Part shown: positions 11,001-21,990 of the stretch, piece by piece
How the letters are laid out: every line of letters begins with the position of its first letter
Numbering within the stretch: the stretch's first letter is position 1
Assembly (NCBI RefSeq): GCF_019925205.1
Contig: NW_026869907.1
Span: 124,001 to 188,000, forward strand
Origin: Metopolophium dirhodum
Taxonomy: Eukaryota > Arthropoda > Insecta > Hemiptera > Aphididae
Reading direction: 5' to 3'
Length of the DNA stretch: 64,000 nucleotides
Position numbers and translations under genes: made by a program
The notes under the pieces: generated by a model
Told to the model about the DNA's origin: nothing
Database searches by the model: none
What the model saw: only the letters and a program-made list of their open reading frames with translations

Positions 11001-13321
11001 CGTTTAACAACCGCATGATGTGGGATAAAATACTTCCCTGGTTTCTCAGCTAGGCGCATGTGACCGAGCGACAGATATTCATCCATGAAGTCACGATACG
11101 CGGAATATAGTTCAGGATCCTTTGCTAGGCGACGTTCAATATTAAACAACCGGTTTTGAGCCATCGCACGCGAAGAACCAAGACCACTAGCCGTACTCAA
11201 GTCCTGATTTTGATTACCTTGAACTTCTATTGTAGACCGAAAAGGGAGAGCAACGCAAAATCTGCCTGATGTGTCCCGTGACACTGTTTTACAGAACCAC
11301 TCCTCGCATCGTTCGTCTTCGGTGGTCGAGTGTACTGGGGCAGTCGGCTCTTCAACCGTCCAAAATCGTTGCAACGTTTCATTCAGGACTGGTACTGCAC
11401 TAATAGTCAACGACATCAGAGGTAATGAAGTAGGATCCCTGAGTGAACCAACAATTATCCAACCGAGATTTGTGTGCATTGCTGACGGCAATCCAGGCGT
11501 ATGGATGATGTCCGCTTTGGGCTGCAAAATCATCGGGTATAAATCACCTCCTATTAACATGTCCACGGTGCCAGGATGATCAAATTCCGGATCAGCTAGT
11601 ACTAGGTGTTGATATCGCGTGCGCACCGTAGCAGGGAGTGAACACATTGGCATTAATCCAGTAATTTGGGACAATATTATAACATTATTTGCTTTAAACA
11701 GTGGTTGATCTGACTGAAGCGGAAAAAACGCGCACTGAGTAACACCTTTTACCTTGGACACCGGTTGTTGAGAGAGGCCAACTACCTCTACATGACTCCT
11801 GGTGCGTTTAAGACCAAGTCTGGTGGCACAACCTGCAGTAATGGCCGAAACCTGTGACCCACTATCTAATAAAATTCGAACCTGATGAGTAACACCTGTG
11901 TCATCTTGTATACGAACAACCGCAGTACCTAACACTACAGTTGCTTGTGTCGCTATCGTACCTGCGAACACAGTGTTATTTTCAACAGGTTTGGACGTAG
12001 AGGACTGAACATCTGATTTCTCTTTCTGTGTCGTCTCACTGTTATTTTTTGTACCGACATTTTCTATATGTAACAGTGTATTATGACGACCTTCACATTT
12101 TTTACATGTAAAAGAAGCAGTACAAGAACCAACACTATGTCCCGTTTTTAAGCATATAAAACACAAATTATGATCGCTCACAAACTTGCGCCGTACTGTA
12201 ACTGGTTTGCGTTTAAATACAAAGCAACGATAAATCTGATGTTCGTGTTGACAAAATAAACATTTTGATGTTGTGGATGTAGAAGACACTGACAGTGAAG
12301 TTTTGCCAAGGGAGCCACTTTTGTTTTTCTTACTACTACCTTTAAGAGTGCTGTCAGGTTTGTCATTAGTTCCAACCGACGTTCCCACATTTTCTAAAAT
12401 TTTGCATCTGTGTGCGACAAATTGTAATAAAATATCTAAATTAGGGACTGCATTTTGTTCAATACTTGCTTCGAACAGTCGCCTTGTCTCTGTATCAATT
12501 ACACGAGCACCAATATGAAACAAAATAAAACCAGCTAGGTCCTTGACACCAAGTGCTTTAATAGCAGAGACATTTTCAGTGAATACATGAACAAATGACG
12601 ACAGTGACGACAATGATTCTTTTTTCAATGGCACAAATGAAAACAATTTGTCAATGTGTGCCGAAGCTAATAGTCTTTGATTTTCAAACGACTGTTTCAA
12701 TGCGTTCCAAGCTATGATATAATTATCAGCCGTCAAAGGGATCGCTTTCACTACTGTAAGTGCTGGACCGGACAGACTTAAAATTAAAAAATGGTAACGT
12801 TGAATATTAGAAATATCAGGGTTGTCATGAACTAGTGATTGAAACATGTCACGAAACGATACCCAACCCAGGACATTACCATCAAATTTTGGCAATTCAA
12901 TTTTTGGTAACACAATTGCCTGTGCTGTTTGTCGTGCACCAGTAGAAACATTATTATCTGCAGTCACATTAACAGAAGTGCTATGGAAGCCAGTAGCAAT
13001 AAGTTGAATGTTTGCACATACCTCTTCCATAGTATCAGTGACAACAGCATCAACATTTTCAAACTCGACTACATTATCTAAATCAACAAGGGCATTTAAT
13101 ACTGCTTGCTGTTCTAACTCAAATTGATCAACGAACCGTTTCAATGACAAATAGTGAGCCTCAAATAATGCGCGACGATCAACATCTAATTTAACTTCTT
13201 CGGCTATAGTATTTATTTTTTTAATTGACCGCAACGATGCATCCCGCGATGCACGAGCACGAACTAACGACCGTTTACTATCAGCAGCATTGTCCAAATC
13301 TTGACGCTTAGGCCTTCCCAT
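8042..13321 (-). CDS. BEL/Pao Gag-Pol polyprotein
   Basis: One uninterrupted frame of 1759 residues encodes the structural and enzymatic proteins of the retrotransposon. Order: a Gag region with the DUF1759-type LPKIELPKFDG motif (about 138-148); zinc knuckles (CX2C near 354-357, CX2CX4HX4C at 387-400, and a further CX2C at 406-409); an aspartic protease with DSGS at 486-489; a Pao-type reverse transcriptase with D828 and YVDD at 904-907; the Pao A17-type region (about 970-1110) merging into RNase H (D1080, E1130, D1162 and D1208 as likely metal ligands); integrase zinc finger (H1396, H1400, C1430, C1433) and catalytic triad D1465, D1531, E1579; then a C-terminal DUF5641-like segment (about 1655-1755). 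The D-to-E spacing of 47 is longer than the usual 35. The first methionine lies 94 bp inside the LTR boundary. No frameshift separates gag and pol. Nothing looks broken. Confidence 0.97.
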   Translation of the reverse strand: MGRPKRQDLDNAADSKRSLVRARASRDASLRSIKKINTIAEEVKLDVDRRALFEAHYLSLKRFVDQFELEQQAVLNALVDLDNVVEFENVDAVVTDTMEEVCANIQLIATGFHSTSVNVTADNNVSTGARQTAQAIVLPKIELPKFDGNVLGWVSFRDMFQSLVHDNPDISNIQRYHFLILSLSGPALTVVKAIPLTADNYIIAWNALKQSFENQRLLASAHIDKLFSFVPLKKESLSSLSSFVHVFTENVSAIKALGVKDLAGFILFHIGARVIDTETRRLFEASIEQNAVPNLDILLQFVAHRCKILENVGTSVGTNDKPDSTLKGSSKKNKSGSLGKTSLSVSSTSTTSKCLFCQHEHQIYRCFVFKRKPVTVRRKFVSDHNLCFICLKTGHSVGSCTASFTCKKCEGRHNTLLHIENVGTKNNSETTQKEKSDVQSSTSKPVENNTVFAGTIATQATVVLGTAVVRIQDDTGVTHQVRILLDSGSQVSAITAGCATRLGLKRTRSHVEVVGLSQQPVSKVKGVTQCAFFPLQSDQPLFKANNVIILSQITGLMPMCSLPATVRTRYQHLVLADPEFDHPGTVDMLIGGDLYPMILQPKADIIHTPGLPSAMHTNLGWIIVGSLRDPTSLPLMSLTISAVPVLNETLQRFWTVEEPTAPVHSTTEDERCEEWFCKTVSRDTSGRFCVALPFRSTIEVQGNQNQDLSTASGLGSSRAMAQNRLFNIERRLAKDPELYSAYRDFMDEYLSLGHMRLAEKPGKYFIPHHAVVKRQNEKLKIRVVFDASAKSSSGLSLNDCLATGPKLQSDITDILLRSRFHKFLFIADIEKMYRQIRVNDADCAYQHILWRNSPTEEVKEYELCTITYGVNAAPFLAIRCLHQLDSENGSEFPLAENLLVTSTYVDDIVAGADTEKEALELQDQVISLLRKGGFHLRKWASNCEAVLKGIAAEDRAMDPSFELKDDQSVKVLGLHWITTSDALGYHININKVEPTKRTILSTIARLYDPVGALGPVVFWAKCIMQELWIEKLDWDASPSSDIIDKWHKFTTELPALSSFSLSRYINACSSKTIQLLGFADASQKGYAAVVYMRVIDMQDEVTVHFLTGKTKVAPLKASQTDESLTIPRLELCAALLLARLLSHQLFVLRDIVTIDCVRAWSDSTIVLAWLNGDQKQFKIFVTNRVAKIRSLLPHCEWSHVRSSDNPADPASRGMLPEELLTNRLHLNGPEFLQDPNCQFSSLMPNEFSPEQLPEIKTSVKNVLFVQDSIQPSDMISQFSTLTKMQRVLAYCFRFARRRNIPKSSGPITRMEYERAMNAAILCTQMTYLSDLQKQIQNQGSITPTTIAQLAPFIDSNGIIRVGGRLKRALLDENAKYPILLPQKTHLTELIIRHFHHISLHGGSRLVLSMIHQKFWIISGRAAVRNITYSCIPCTKFRSINPRPFMGDLPAARVVANRPFFNVGMDYGGPFMVRESRRRGARTNKIYLAVFVCMSVKAVHLEAVSDISTDAFLAALDRFVARRGIPDSMYTDCGTNYVGAAKQLKKLFDEASNQHSLYGRIPCKWHFNPPGAPHFGGIWEAAVKSAKTHLKKVIGAQVYTTEEFTTLITRIEGVLNSRPIVPLSSDPNDLNVLTPGHFLIGQPLLALPEEDVVNTPTNRLGRWQLLRQAQQSFWRRWSHEYLHTLQGRQKWFRQTPNLMVGDLVVINTPSRPPMSWQIGRIIEVHPGEDNIVRVATVKTQEGTLKRPVIKLVKLPVDPRP

Positions 13322-13395
13322 ATTACACGATTTTTAAGGAATAAAGAGCAAGCAAGATAAGACGGACAAATTAATTAATTAAAATTACACAAATT

Positions 13396-13413
13396 ATCCG
13401 GTTCGAAGGACCA
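13396..13413 (-). other. Primer-binding site, tRNA-Tyr type
   Basis: Two bases inside the 5' LTR the plus strand reads ATCCGGTTCGAAGGACCA, which is what a tRNA 3' end looks like. The implied acceptor stem 3' strand TCGAAGG with discriminator A and CCA pairs with CCTTCGA, the 5' start I remember for insect tRNA-Tyr. The amino-acid assignment is from memory; the position and CCA end are seen directly. Confidence 0.75.
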
Positions 13414-13415
13414 AA

Positions 13416-14357
13416 TGTTTAGTCATGATAGCCGATTCAAATGAACACGGTTGTATCTCAACTATTTGCTGGTAAATAAAACCTGATTGAGTCTTAATAA
13501 TATATATGTATAAAATTAATAAGAAACGACAAAATATCCTGAATAGTGGACTGTATAAATTTATTGTACATATAGGATTTCATTCATTGGAATACATGAG
13601 AATAACTTATTACTATGTTAGTCCTACACAAATTACAAATAATTAAAAAATTAAATCATGAAATTAATAATACAAACAACTGCGTATCAGCGTTGATAAC
13701 AATTATCAAATAATAAACAGTATGGGTATGATACGTCTGACCTGGTTGAAGTTGACCGGAGCACTTGTTCCCATACGGAGGTGTATACTTGCACTACGCG
13801 ACGTACCGACGGTGGACAATGAGTACGACGTATCCAAACACGTGGGTATCAAGTGTACACGGTGATGTCGAATTAAAAAATTAACCGAACCGGTAAAATT
13901 ACGATTTAAGCTGAGCCACGAATTTCAACGACGCGCATCTATCCGCGCCTGTGACATAACAACAAGGCGGCGGAAGGTGCCGAGCACAAACAAACGTGCG
14001 TGTGCGTAACGGACGCTAATGGCGGCGACACAACAACACACGAAGACGTTATCTACGCGTAACGCTAAGGACCAACAATCGTGGCGACGGCACAAAAGAC
14101 ACGGCTACACACCGATTTTACGGCGAATCGACAAAGGCGGCACACACGGTTTTTTAAAGGCACACTATTGCGCATTGGAATAATAACGAGACGGGTCGGT
14201 AACAGCTGCGACAAGTATCGACAACAACACACGACTACGACTGTATAGCGCGAGCAGGACAGTCGTATACCGGTGATAGCGGCGCAGGCGTGACCGGAAT
14301 CGATAACGTTCTTTTTATCCGAATTATCTGGCGCGCTCTAGTGCTTGGGTCTGAACA
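13416..14357 (-). repeat. 5' LTR of the BEL/Pao element
   Basis: The upstream LTR in element orientation, 942 bp, expected to carry the promoter. It has the same ends as the left copy, and AATAAA on the minus strand at plus positions 13560-13565. Confidence 0.95.
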
Positions 14358-14362
14358 CTCAT
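14358..14362. repeat. Target-site duplication, right copy (CTCAT)
   Basis: CTCAT directly follows the right LTR and matches 6929-6933. Confidence 0.9.
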
Positions 14363-15250
14363 TTTTGATGATACCTTATTATTTGTAAGTCATTGTTACG
14401 TGACTAGAAATAAGTAATAACGTGTTTTAAGATAGAATATTATTGAGTAATACCTTTTTTTAAAACACTTAAGTACGTAAATATATTATGGTAGTTACAG
14501 AAGATGAATTTTGAATTCGAAACCGGTCGTTAAATACACGCCTAACAATACTCAAGGCTACGCGCCTACTCTTTATTTATTTATAAATTATACATGTTTC
14601 ACGTTTGTATAAATAATATAATATACATTATTTTTATTTTAATTTCCATATTGTTTTTATTTTACTACTAATAGCCGCAGCAACGAGAGTAGTGGGATGG
14701 ATGAGCGGTGGATCGGTGGGACATTGTTATATTTTACGCAATTTTCGTCGCATATGTACCGAAAATCAGACTTAAAAGTATTTGAACATCTTGATTGTAA
14801 CTTTGAAGCCATCCAACCAATCTGGTTGTGAATTTCTCCGTTCACTTCTGCACAATATTTCTGATCGATTGATACCTTATAATATGACATTATATGTTCA
14901 GCCGTTTGCCCTGTAGAGCGGCCGATGGATTATCACAAATCAGCACGGGTTTTCAATGGTACAACTATGACTAAATAAACAGGCATGTCCGCAAAATCGT
15001 TCTGCGTGTATAGTGTGCGCCAAACATGGAAATAAACGAGTTCTTTATCAACATCCCAGTGTATTTGGGATATAAATTATCGTCAATAAATTCCAGTCCA
15101 TGTTCCTCTCTAGATCTCATACTTTAAATTATACACGCCTACTCGATGAATACTATTAATCTTGCATCGATCATTCGAAAAAATACCTGGGAATTCTTTA
15201 TCCACTGGCCTTAGTTTCCACTATCACATCCAATCAATAAGTTGTAAGGC
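14363..15250. other. Intergenic, no gene recognised
   Basis: A 77-residue minus-strand frame at 14657-14890 has no recognisable motif and no splice or promoter context that I can defend. The stretch from about 15000 reads like eroded transposon sequence leading into the LINE fragment but is too decayed to assign. Confidence 0.5.
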
Positions 15251-15254
15251 GTAT

Positions 15255-15868
15255 AAGACACTAGGGTTCGTAAAGTGATTATCGTCTGACTTTAAGCTTA
15301 TCCTCTTCACTGAAGGCTCTCTACTGTTTCTTAGTGAAACTCCTGCTTGAGTATGGTTCAGTTTTCTGGGATTCCAACTCAGCCTTCGACTCTGCAATCA
15401 TGGATCGAATACAGAGACGCATTCTATCCTATGCCGGTAATGTGTTGAATATCCCCCACCCGTTGCATGACTAGTAGTCATTGACTACTCACCAACCCTC
15501 CACGAGTTTGGTCTATCAATGCTAGCTGATAGAAGAGTTGACATTAACTTGAAGTTCCTCTGAAACCTCATCAACGGTACTGCCGACGCACCTACGCTCC
15601 TTATCCTCATCAACATTCTAGTCACTCCGTGTCAGACTCTACTACCTCTTTTGCTATCTCTTTGCACACCACTAATTATAGTTTGAACAATCCAATTCGC
15701 CACGTGGTGCAGCTTGCTAACGTCCACCCCACGGTCTTACATTAATCTATATACCTAGTTCCATTTCACTTCCACTGAATTGCTATTTGCATGTTAATTT
15801 ATTTAGTTATTACTTATTACTTTGGGCTATGCTCGTATTAAATAAAAATAAAAATAAAATAAAATATT
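15255..15868 (+). mobile_element. 5'-truncated LINE fragment with A-rich tail
   Basis: Broken frames read CKAYKTLGFV, then LLLEYGSVFWDSNSAFDSAI and IQRRILSYAG. These are the hallmark of the segment just downstream of the reverse transcriptase fingers and palm in Jockey/X-element-like non-LTR retrotransposons (the LEYGS-W and RIQRRFL motifs). Stops follow at the HD codons near 15470, and later pieces (ADRRVDxNLKFL, TTNYSLNNPI) continue the family pattern in shifted frames. The copy ends in an AAATAAAAT-type tail at about 15838-15868, as expected of target-primed insertion. Only the 3' third is present and it cannot code. Confidence 0.75.
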
Positions 15869-18800
15869 AGTTGGACCAAACTCGTGTCCGAGCGACACGA
15901 TTCAGTATTTGGGACACAACTCGTTCGCATCCGTATAAGACATGCTCGCTGTTTAACATTTAAATTAAATCCTTTGACTATTATAACAAATTACTATAAT
16001 AATATTTAAATTTCTTTGTAAAACATTATGGTTGACCCTACGATCTGATCTTATTTTCAAATCAATAACTAATAAGTGGATTTTGGTTATTTTTTGTACA
16101 GTAATTATTAATTATTGTTTAACCTCAAGCCTTTAACTTTTTTAACGTGTATTTTTTCTGAGTTTTAGCAAATTGTCTATTATAACAAACTTGTTTTATA
16201 TATCTGTTTTTCTTTTATATGTATATTAAAATATTATATACGTTCAGGATTCCAAAAATCACAAACTAATTTATTGTTCAATATAATTTCGTAATCATAT
16301 TGTGTAGGTATCAATGATGTCAATTGTGTGTACAATAATATATTATAGGTTTTCAAATACAAATAGGTACATAATATGACAATAATATATTGGTAACATA
16401 TTTATCATTAACATTATTAAGATGTGCATAATCACAAAGCTGTAATTGAATATACGATGTTGTTGTTAGTACACTAAATGTTCAGTTTATATTAAGTTGT
16501 TAAGAGCCAAGCAAAATTACAGCATAACATGAATCAACCCAAATTGTCATCGTGTGATCAAAATTGGAATACCACGCCTTTGAAATGTTCGGATGAAACA
16601 GAAAGGGGTTGTTGCAGGGTTATTGGTTGCCGCTCGGCAAACATTTATGGTGGAGACAAGACTGTTGGGAATGCATCCAAGGAAAATATTATTATCGAAC
16701 TATAAATCATACAAATTTTGAACCATACGTCATCTTTAAAAATTAGAATATATTATATTATTTGATAAAACAAAATCAGTATTTAAGTTGAAAACAATAA
16801 GTATGTTTCTCAAAATATTATGGTATGTATGCAGTGGTGGATTTGCAAACAATTTTGGCCCCGAAAATTACTGAGTGACAGGCTATTGTGTAAGATATAT
16901 TGTGTTGAATTATAATTCAATATTTCAATGATATTATATAATTTTAAATGAAAAACAATTCTGAGTGCCTATAGGTATAATCAAATATATTTTATGATAT
17001 TATTGCTATTAAAGTGGGTTATTTTACTATTTGTAATACAGTAGGTTGAATTAATTGCATTTAAAAATATCATGTGTGTGATTATGTGTATAAATTATAA
17101 TAATATACTTCAAATGTTTCAAGTACCTACCCACGAATAATATTTTTTAAATTACAACAAAATAACAACTAATCATAATTCTTAGTTAAAATATCAGATA
17201 ACGTCCATATTTGAAATTAAAATGTTCATAAAAAATCTGAGTTTATATATATTTTAGATATTTTGGTTAAAGACTGAACTATTTATAAGATACCTTGTTT
17301 TAAATTTTCTATCCTTAGCTATACAATTTTATTTTAACAACTTGTGAGGAATTTCGTATTACATTTTCTAATCGTAGATATAAAAATAAAACATTTTATT
17401 AATTTCTAACTACCTAACGACTAAATAAATTTGCATAAATTGTGATTTTTTAATTTCGTTAAAATTTGACGAGTTTTATGACAATTGGCCTACTGGGAAC
17501 TTTCTTGGTGTGTGTGTGTATGTGTGTGTTATACCATCTTAAAATAATTATTCATCGAATAGATTTTAATTATGGCTGATAACTTATTGGTTATTTCCAT
17601 TTTTAATTCTGCGTTTAATCAATGCATATTCTAATTGGATAGTACAAACCAATTCTAATATTTAATTGGCTAAATATCAACTTGGAAGTATAGCTAAAAA
17701 CGGATACATAATATATACCTATAATATATGCAATAGTTAAAGGAATATGAATTCATTAAGCACGACTGTTAAAATAATTATTAAACATAATATATCGTTT
17801 AAAGTTTAGACTTTGATGGTTAGGTTAGACAAAGCAGTTACATTACATTATATTATATTATTAAATATTGTAATATACATTCGATATTCATGATTAATAT
17901 TGTTCTATATCAATATATCTTAAATGTTAATTGTGTAGGTAAGTCTAGTATGGGATTTATCTGGAACAAGTGTGAATACTTTTTATTATATTTTAAATTT
18001 TATTTTGTATTTACTTTGAATAATATGTTAGTATGATGTCTGCTAATAATTATTTTTAGTTAGATACACACAGCAATGTATGATACTGATATTCACACGT
18101 TTATAGAAAAAATATATCGTTAAAACAAATAAACGTCTAACAATGGTAAAAAAATATGATTAAAGTATCTTCAGAAAAAAGTATTATTTGTTTATAATTA
18201 TTTACGTGTAGTATATATAAAATATTGATAGATTATCAAATCCGCTATTATTAATGATCGTAAACAAAATATTATGACTTTTATTTCAATGTATTATGGT
18301 GGTATTTAAAAAAAATATGATGTTGTGGTCGGTTTCCTAGTGCAAATTGATACATTCAGGGTGGCTCATTAAAGTTGGCGGGGCGATAACAAACAATTAC
18401 CATAAACTATTTATTGAATACCTACATTTTCTAATTTCCAATCTATAGTCCCTGCAAAGAATACCTCCTCACATTGCCCTACCAATTACCATCAACTGAA
18501 ACCATCCAGGCACAAGTACTTTGAATAATTCAATACTTAGCTAAATAATTCCTCAAAGTCAAAGTGTCGTCAGTGGAATGTTACTTTAATTTAAAATAAG
18601 TGCTAAAGCTCACATTTTTTTAGTGGTAAGGATTGTGCAAGCAGTTTTCCTGCATCAACGATGAGCAAAATATAGGTATACTCAATATATTATTTTCAAA
18701 TAAGATTTGTGTAATCTCTTATAAAGACCAAGAATTTTTGTTTTTTTGTAATTTTTATCTAAATTCGAAAATTAGTTAACAGTTCTGTAATACAATAGGG

Positions 18801-21800
18801 GAATACGTCTTAATTTAAGCATAATGTTTGTTTTTGTATACATTGTTTTTTACGTTTAATAATAAATTGCGTTGATCATTAATGCATTTATAGAAGTTAA
18901 TATTATTGGAGCAATTAAACGATAATACTTAAGACTAAGTGTGTATACTAACTTTCTAAAAATGTATTTTTGGCTTTCACTTTTAAGTCTAAAATATTGA
19001 GAAGTTATGTGTTTGTTATGATAATTACTAAGTTACACTAAGTTGTACATTAATGAACTGTAGTTAAACTTAATTAATTTTAACCTTTAACCATTTTAAT
19101 AAAATAAAAATAAAAACCAATAGTCTACATTACCGAAAATTAAATGCGAAACCAGAAGTCAAGAACTACAAGAATTATGAGATGATAATATTATATGGCA
19201 ACTTTAATTAATTATAGGAAACTGATTTTGTTAAAAAACACCATAAAGTATAAAAAAAATGATTATTAAGGTTATAATATTACTATGTATCTAGTAACTA
19301 TATGATATACATATAGTAAGTTATTAAGAACGAATTTTCATTTATTTACTAACCGCACATTATGTTGTTAAAACTAAGGTATAAACAGTGAACTGCGATA
19401 GGCAACAAAATCAGAAGAAACTTACAAGAGGAAAAAATCATCCAAATAATTATTTGTTTCTTATTGAGATTCGTTAAATTTGTTGACCATTGTATAACGT
19501 TAACCGTTGAGTATACCTAATTATTTTTAATTGAGTCAATAAATTACCGTACAAATACCACTGCTGTGTGTGTTCAGTAAGTATAATTGTACTTACTTAA
19601 ATAAAGTGGATTGCTTTTTTGCCTGACTGGTTAGAACAAAAATAAACAATAATCGATCTTAACACAAATTACTGAATACTAATGGAAGTATAAATTATCA
19701 CGATAACGAATGATACATAAATGCATTGGTTAATAAGAAAAATCAGTACCTATATATAGGCTAAGAATTGGGCATTCAAAGCTAACTCACAGTATGGCCA
19801 ATGGTCATAGAAGTACCCCTGACATGTACAACCAGTGGAACTCAACTCACAGTGAAACATGTATTAACCGAGTGTCACCGATATGAGAAACAAAAATGAG
19901 ATAACAAAATAACCAATCAACTGAGCAAAAATATGGGACTACAAATTAAAACGAAATAGGTAGGTACTGAATTCATGAACAATAATAATATCGTTTTTAA
20001 AATATGCAGTTTGTAAATACTAATTCAGAAATTTAGAAATAGTAATTATAAAAAAAATTAAAATAATATAATTTAGATTTGTCTTATCTTATACTCTATG
20101 GTTTATAGCGAATAATTAATAAATAATAACCATTGTTGTTGAATCGTGTTGTTCGATACTAAAAGAAAAAAAAGGTCATGATTGAATAAAAATACCGAGG
20201 TTTAGATAAGTTTTCCTCTAAATTATTAAGTCACATGATGAAACCTGATAAATCACATTTTCCTTAATGTATTGATTGATGTCCTTTTTATAATAATTAA
20301 TATTATGATCACAAATTATAAGACAATGTGTAATGTGTAGAATAAGACAGACAATTATATGCTATTTTTCTTGTATCAATATTTAGATGCTATTTTGACA
20401 CCAAAAATTATTTATAATTAGTTGGCTGTGAAATTTTGAGTAAGGCGTGTTGTAAGGGATGGAAAAAACGTTGTTAGGACTTTTACGATCTAAGTTGCAA
20501 GTATTCATTAATAGTTCGCTAAAATTAACTGTTTTTTGGGATAAAATAAACTACGACTTGATAATATATAGTAGGTACACAAAATCTCCATTTGCTTTAA
20601 TATTCATGTATTCCATGTTGTAATTTACTTTTACCCACTAACTCTTAATTTCCTAAAATGTGTTTAATTTTACCTCTTAAATTTTACTCTTCCATAATAT
20701 TTAGCCAACCTTTTCTATTGTTTGGTGTTTTGTATAAAAGGATTAATAAGATTACCTACCTAATAAAGAGACCATGATTAAATTTCTGTTGTGCAATATA
20801 CCATCAGGCCGTAATGCCGTATTGTGTGTACTACTATACTATCAATGTATTAGACACGGAAATAAGAATGCACTCGCTTCTCATACATACTCACGACTAT
20901 TATAAGTATCCCGGGTGGTTCGACAAAGTCGAAAAAGGTCATCAAAATGTTGGTCAACTACTCTGCTCGTCAAACATATGAAAAACTTAAGTAAGTACCT
21001 ACAACTAATAATTAACTACTCGTTTGAAATTCAATTTTTATGTACCGATCAACTACAAAAAATATTCTGCTATGGCATGTGAAATTAAAAATGTTAGACA
21101 ATTATATCGATGTAAATTGTAAAAATAATATTTTAAAAATAGTTTAAATTTTACGAAATAATGAGTGTATACTCTTAAATGGGTCACCTTGTATATATAT
21201 ATAATATATATATAGTATACAGACTAATAATTAATGCGATCACTACAAAGGAATTTGCGAGCTGATTCACTTTTAGTTATCACCGCGGGATGCCTTCGAA
21301 TTTCAAACTCGTATCGACTTTGTTGGGATAATTAAATATTAAACTTCAATTCGTCTACTTTTAGCGGGAAACCCTAGAACTATGATTAGAATTGGAAATT
21401 TTTGTTTCACACTCCCCTCGACCATTCCGATCAAATACAAACAATGTTATCGCAATATAATAATATATCCATGGTACTATTATAACAATGTCTATACATT
21501 ATTAATGAATAATTAATATTTACTGTATTTAAAAAAACATCTAAGACTTTATTTGATGACCATTTTTTGTTCAAATCGTACATTGTACGTTCTTATACGA
21601 CTTATTAGTTATTACTTACTACTTAATAAAATTATTACAACTAAAAAAAAAATAAATACATTATTTTTTTTTTATAATATTTGTAATATTTCCATGAAGT
21701 ATAAAAGCGTAGGTACTAACGTGTAATATATTATTATCTTATAGGTATTTATTGTATTATAATTGAATATCAAAATATCATGTTGATTTTTCTGATTCAT

Positions 21801-21824
21801 TATACTTCGGTTTTACACATAATT
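15869..21824. other. Intergenic, no gene recognised
   Basis: About 6 kb of AT-rich sequence without an open frame of interest. A short TG-rich microsatellite lies near 17509-17529, and a piece around 16830-16910 (GTGGTGGATTTGCAAACAA...) resembles a dispersed repeat, but I could not place its edges. Confidence 0.55.
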
Positions 21825-21990
21825 TTGAAGATGACATTGAATACACAGAATCTTTTTTTCGTATGTAATAATTAATTATTGAATTCAAATTTGAAACATA
21901 TATTAGTATATTACAGTAACCTTCTGTGCTACTCGGTGATGAAGTACACTTGAATATTCGACTCGCTAGCGTACAGCAGTGCGGTTACCT
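21825..21990. repeat. Degraded fragment resembling the dispersed repeat family
   Basis: The stretch ACAGAATCTTTTTTTCGTATG... followed by ATTGAATTCAAATTTGAAACAT and, further on, GTACAGCAGTGCGGTTACC follows the same order as the right end of copy A (CAGAATTTTTTTCGTATG, ATCGAATTCAAATTTAACA, GTACAGCAGAGTG). It is diverged. Confidence 0.45.

Larger units (their letters stand above)
6934..14357 (-). mobile_element. Complete BEL/Pao LTR retrotransposon
   Basis: A 7424-bp element transcribed on the minus strand. In element order it has: 5' LTR (13416-14357), primer-binding site (13396-13413), a 94-bp leader, a single Gag-Pol frame (13321 to 8042), polypurine tract (7876-7889) and 3' LTR (6934-7875). 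Both LTRs are 942 bp, begin TGTTTAG and end GAACA on the plus strand, and I found no mismatch between them by eye. The flanks carry a 5-bp duplication, CTCAT. No env-like frame is present. All parts needed for retrotransposition appear intact, which makes this a very young insertion. The BEL/Pao assignment rests on the Gag (DUF1759-like), aspartic protease, Pao-type reverse transcriptase and long-spaced integrase in the polyprotein. Confidence 0.96.

Noticed and set aside
7808..12518. Numerous frames on both strands overlapping the BEL/Pao polyprotein
   Set aside because: They are shadows of the strongly coding minus-strand frame and carry no domains.
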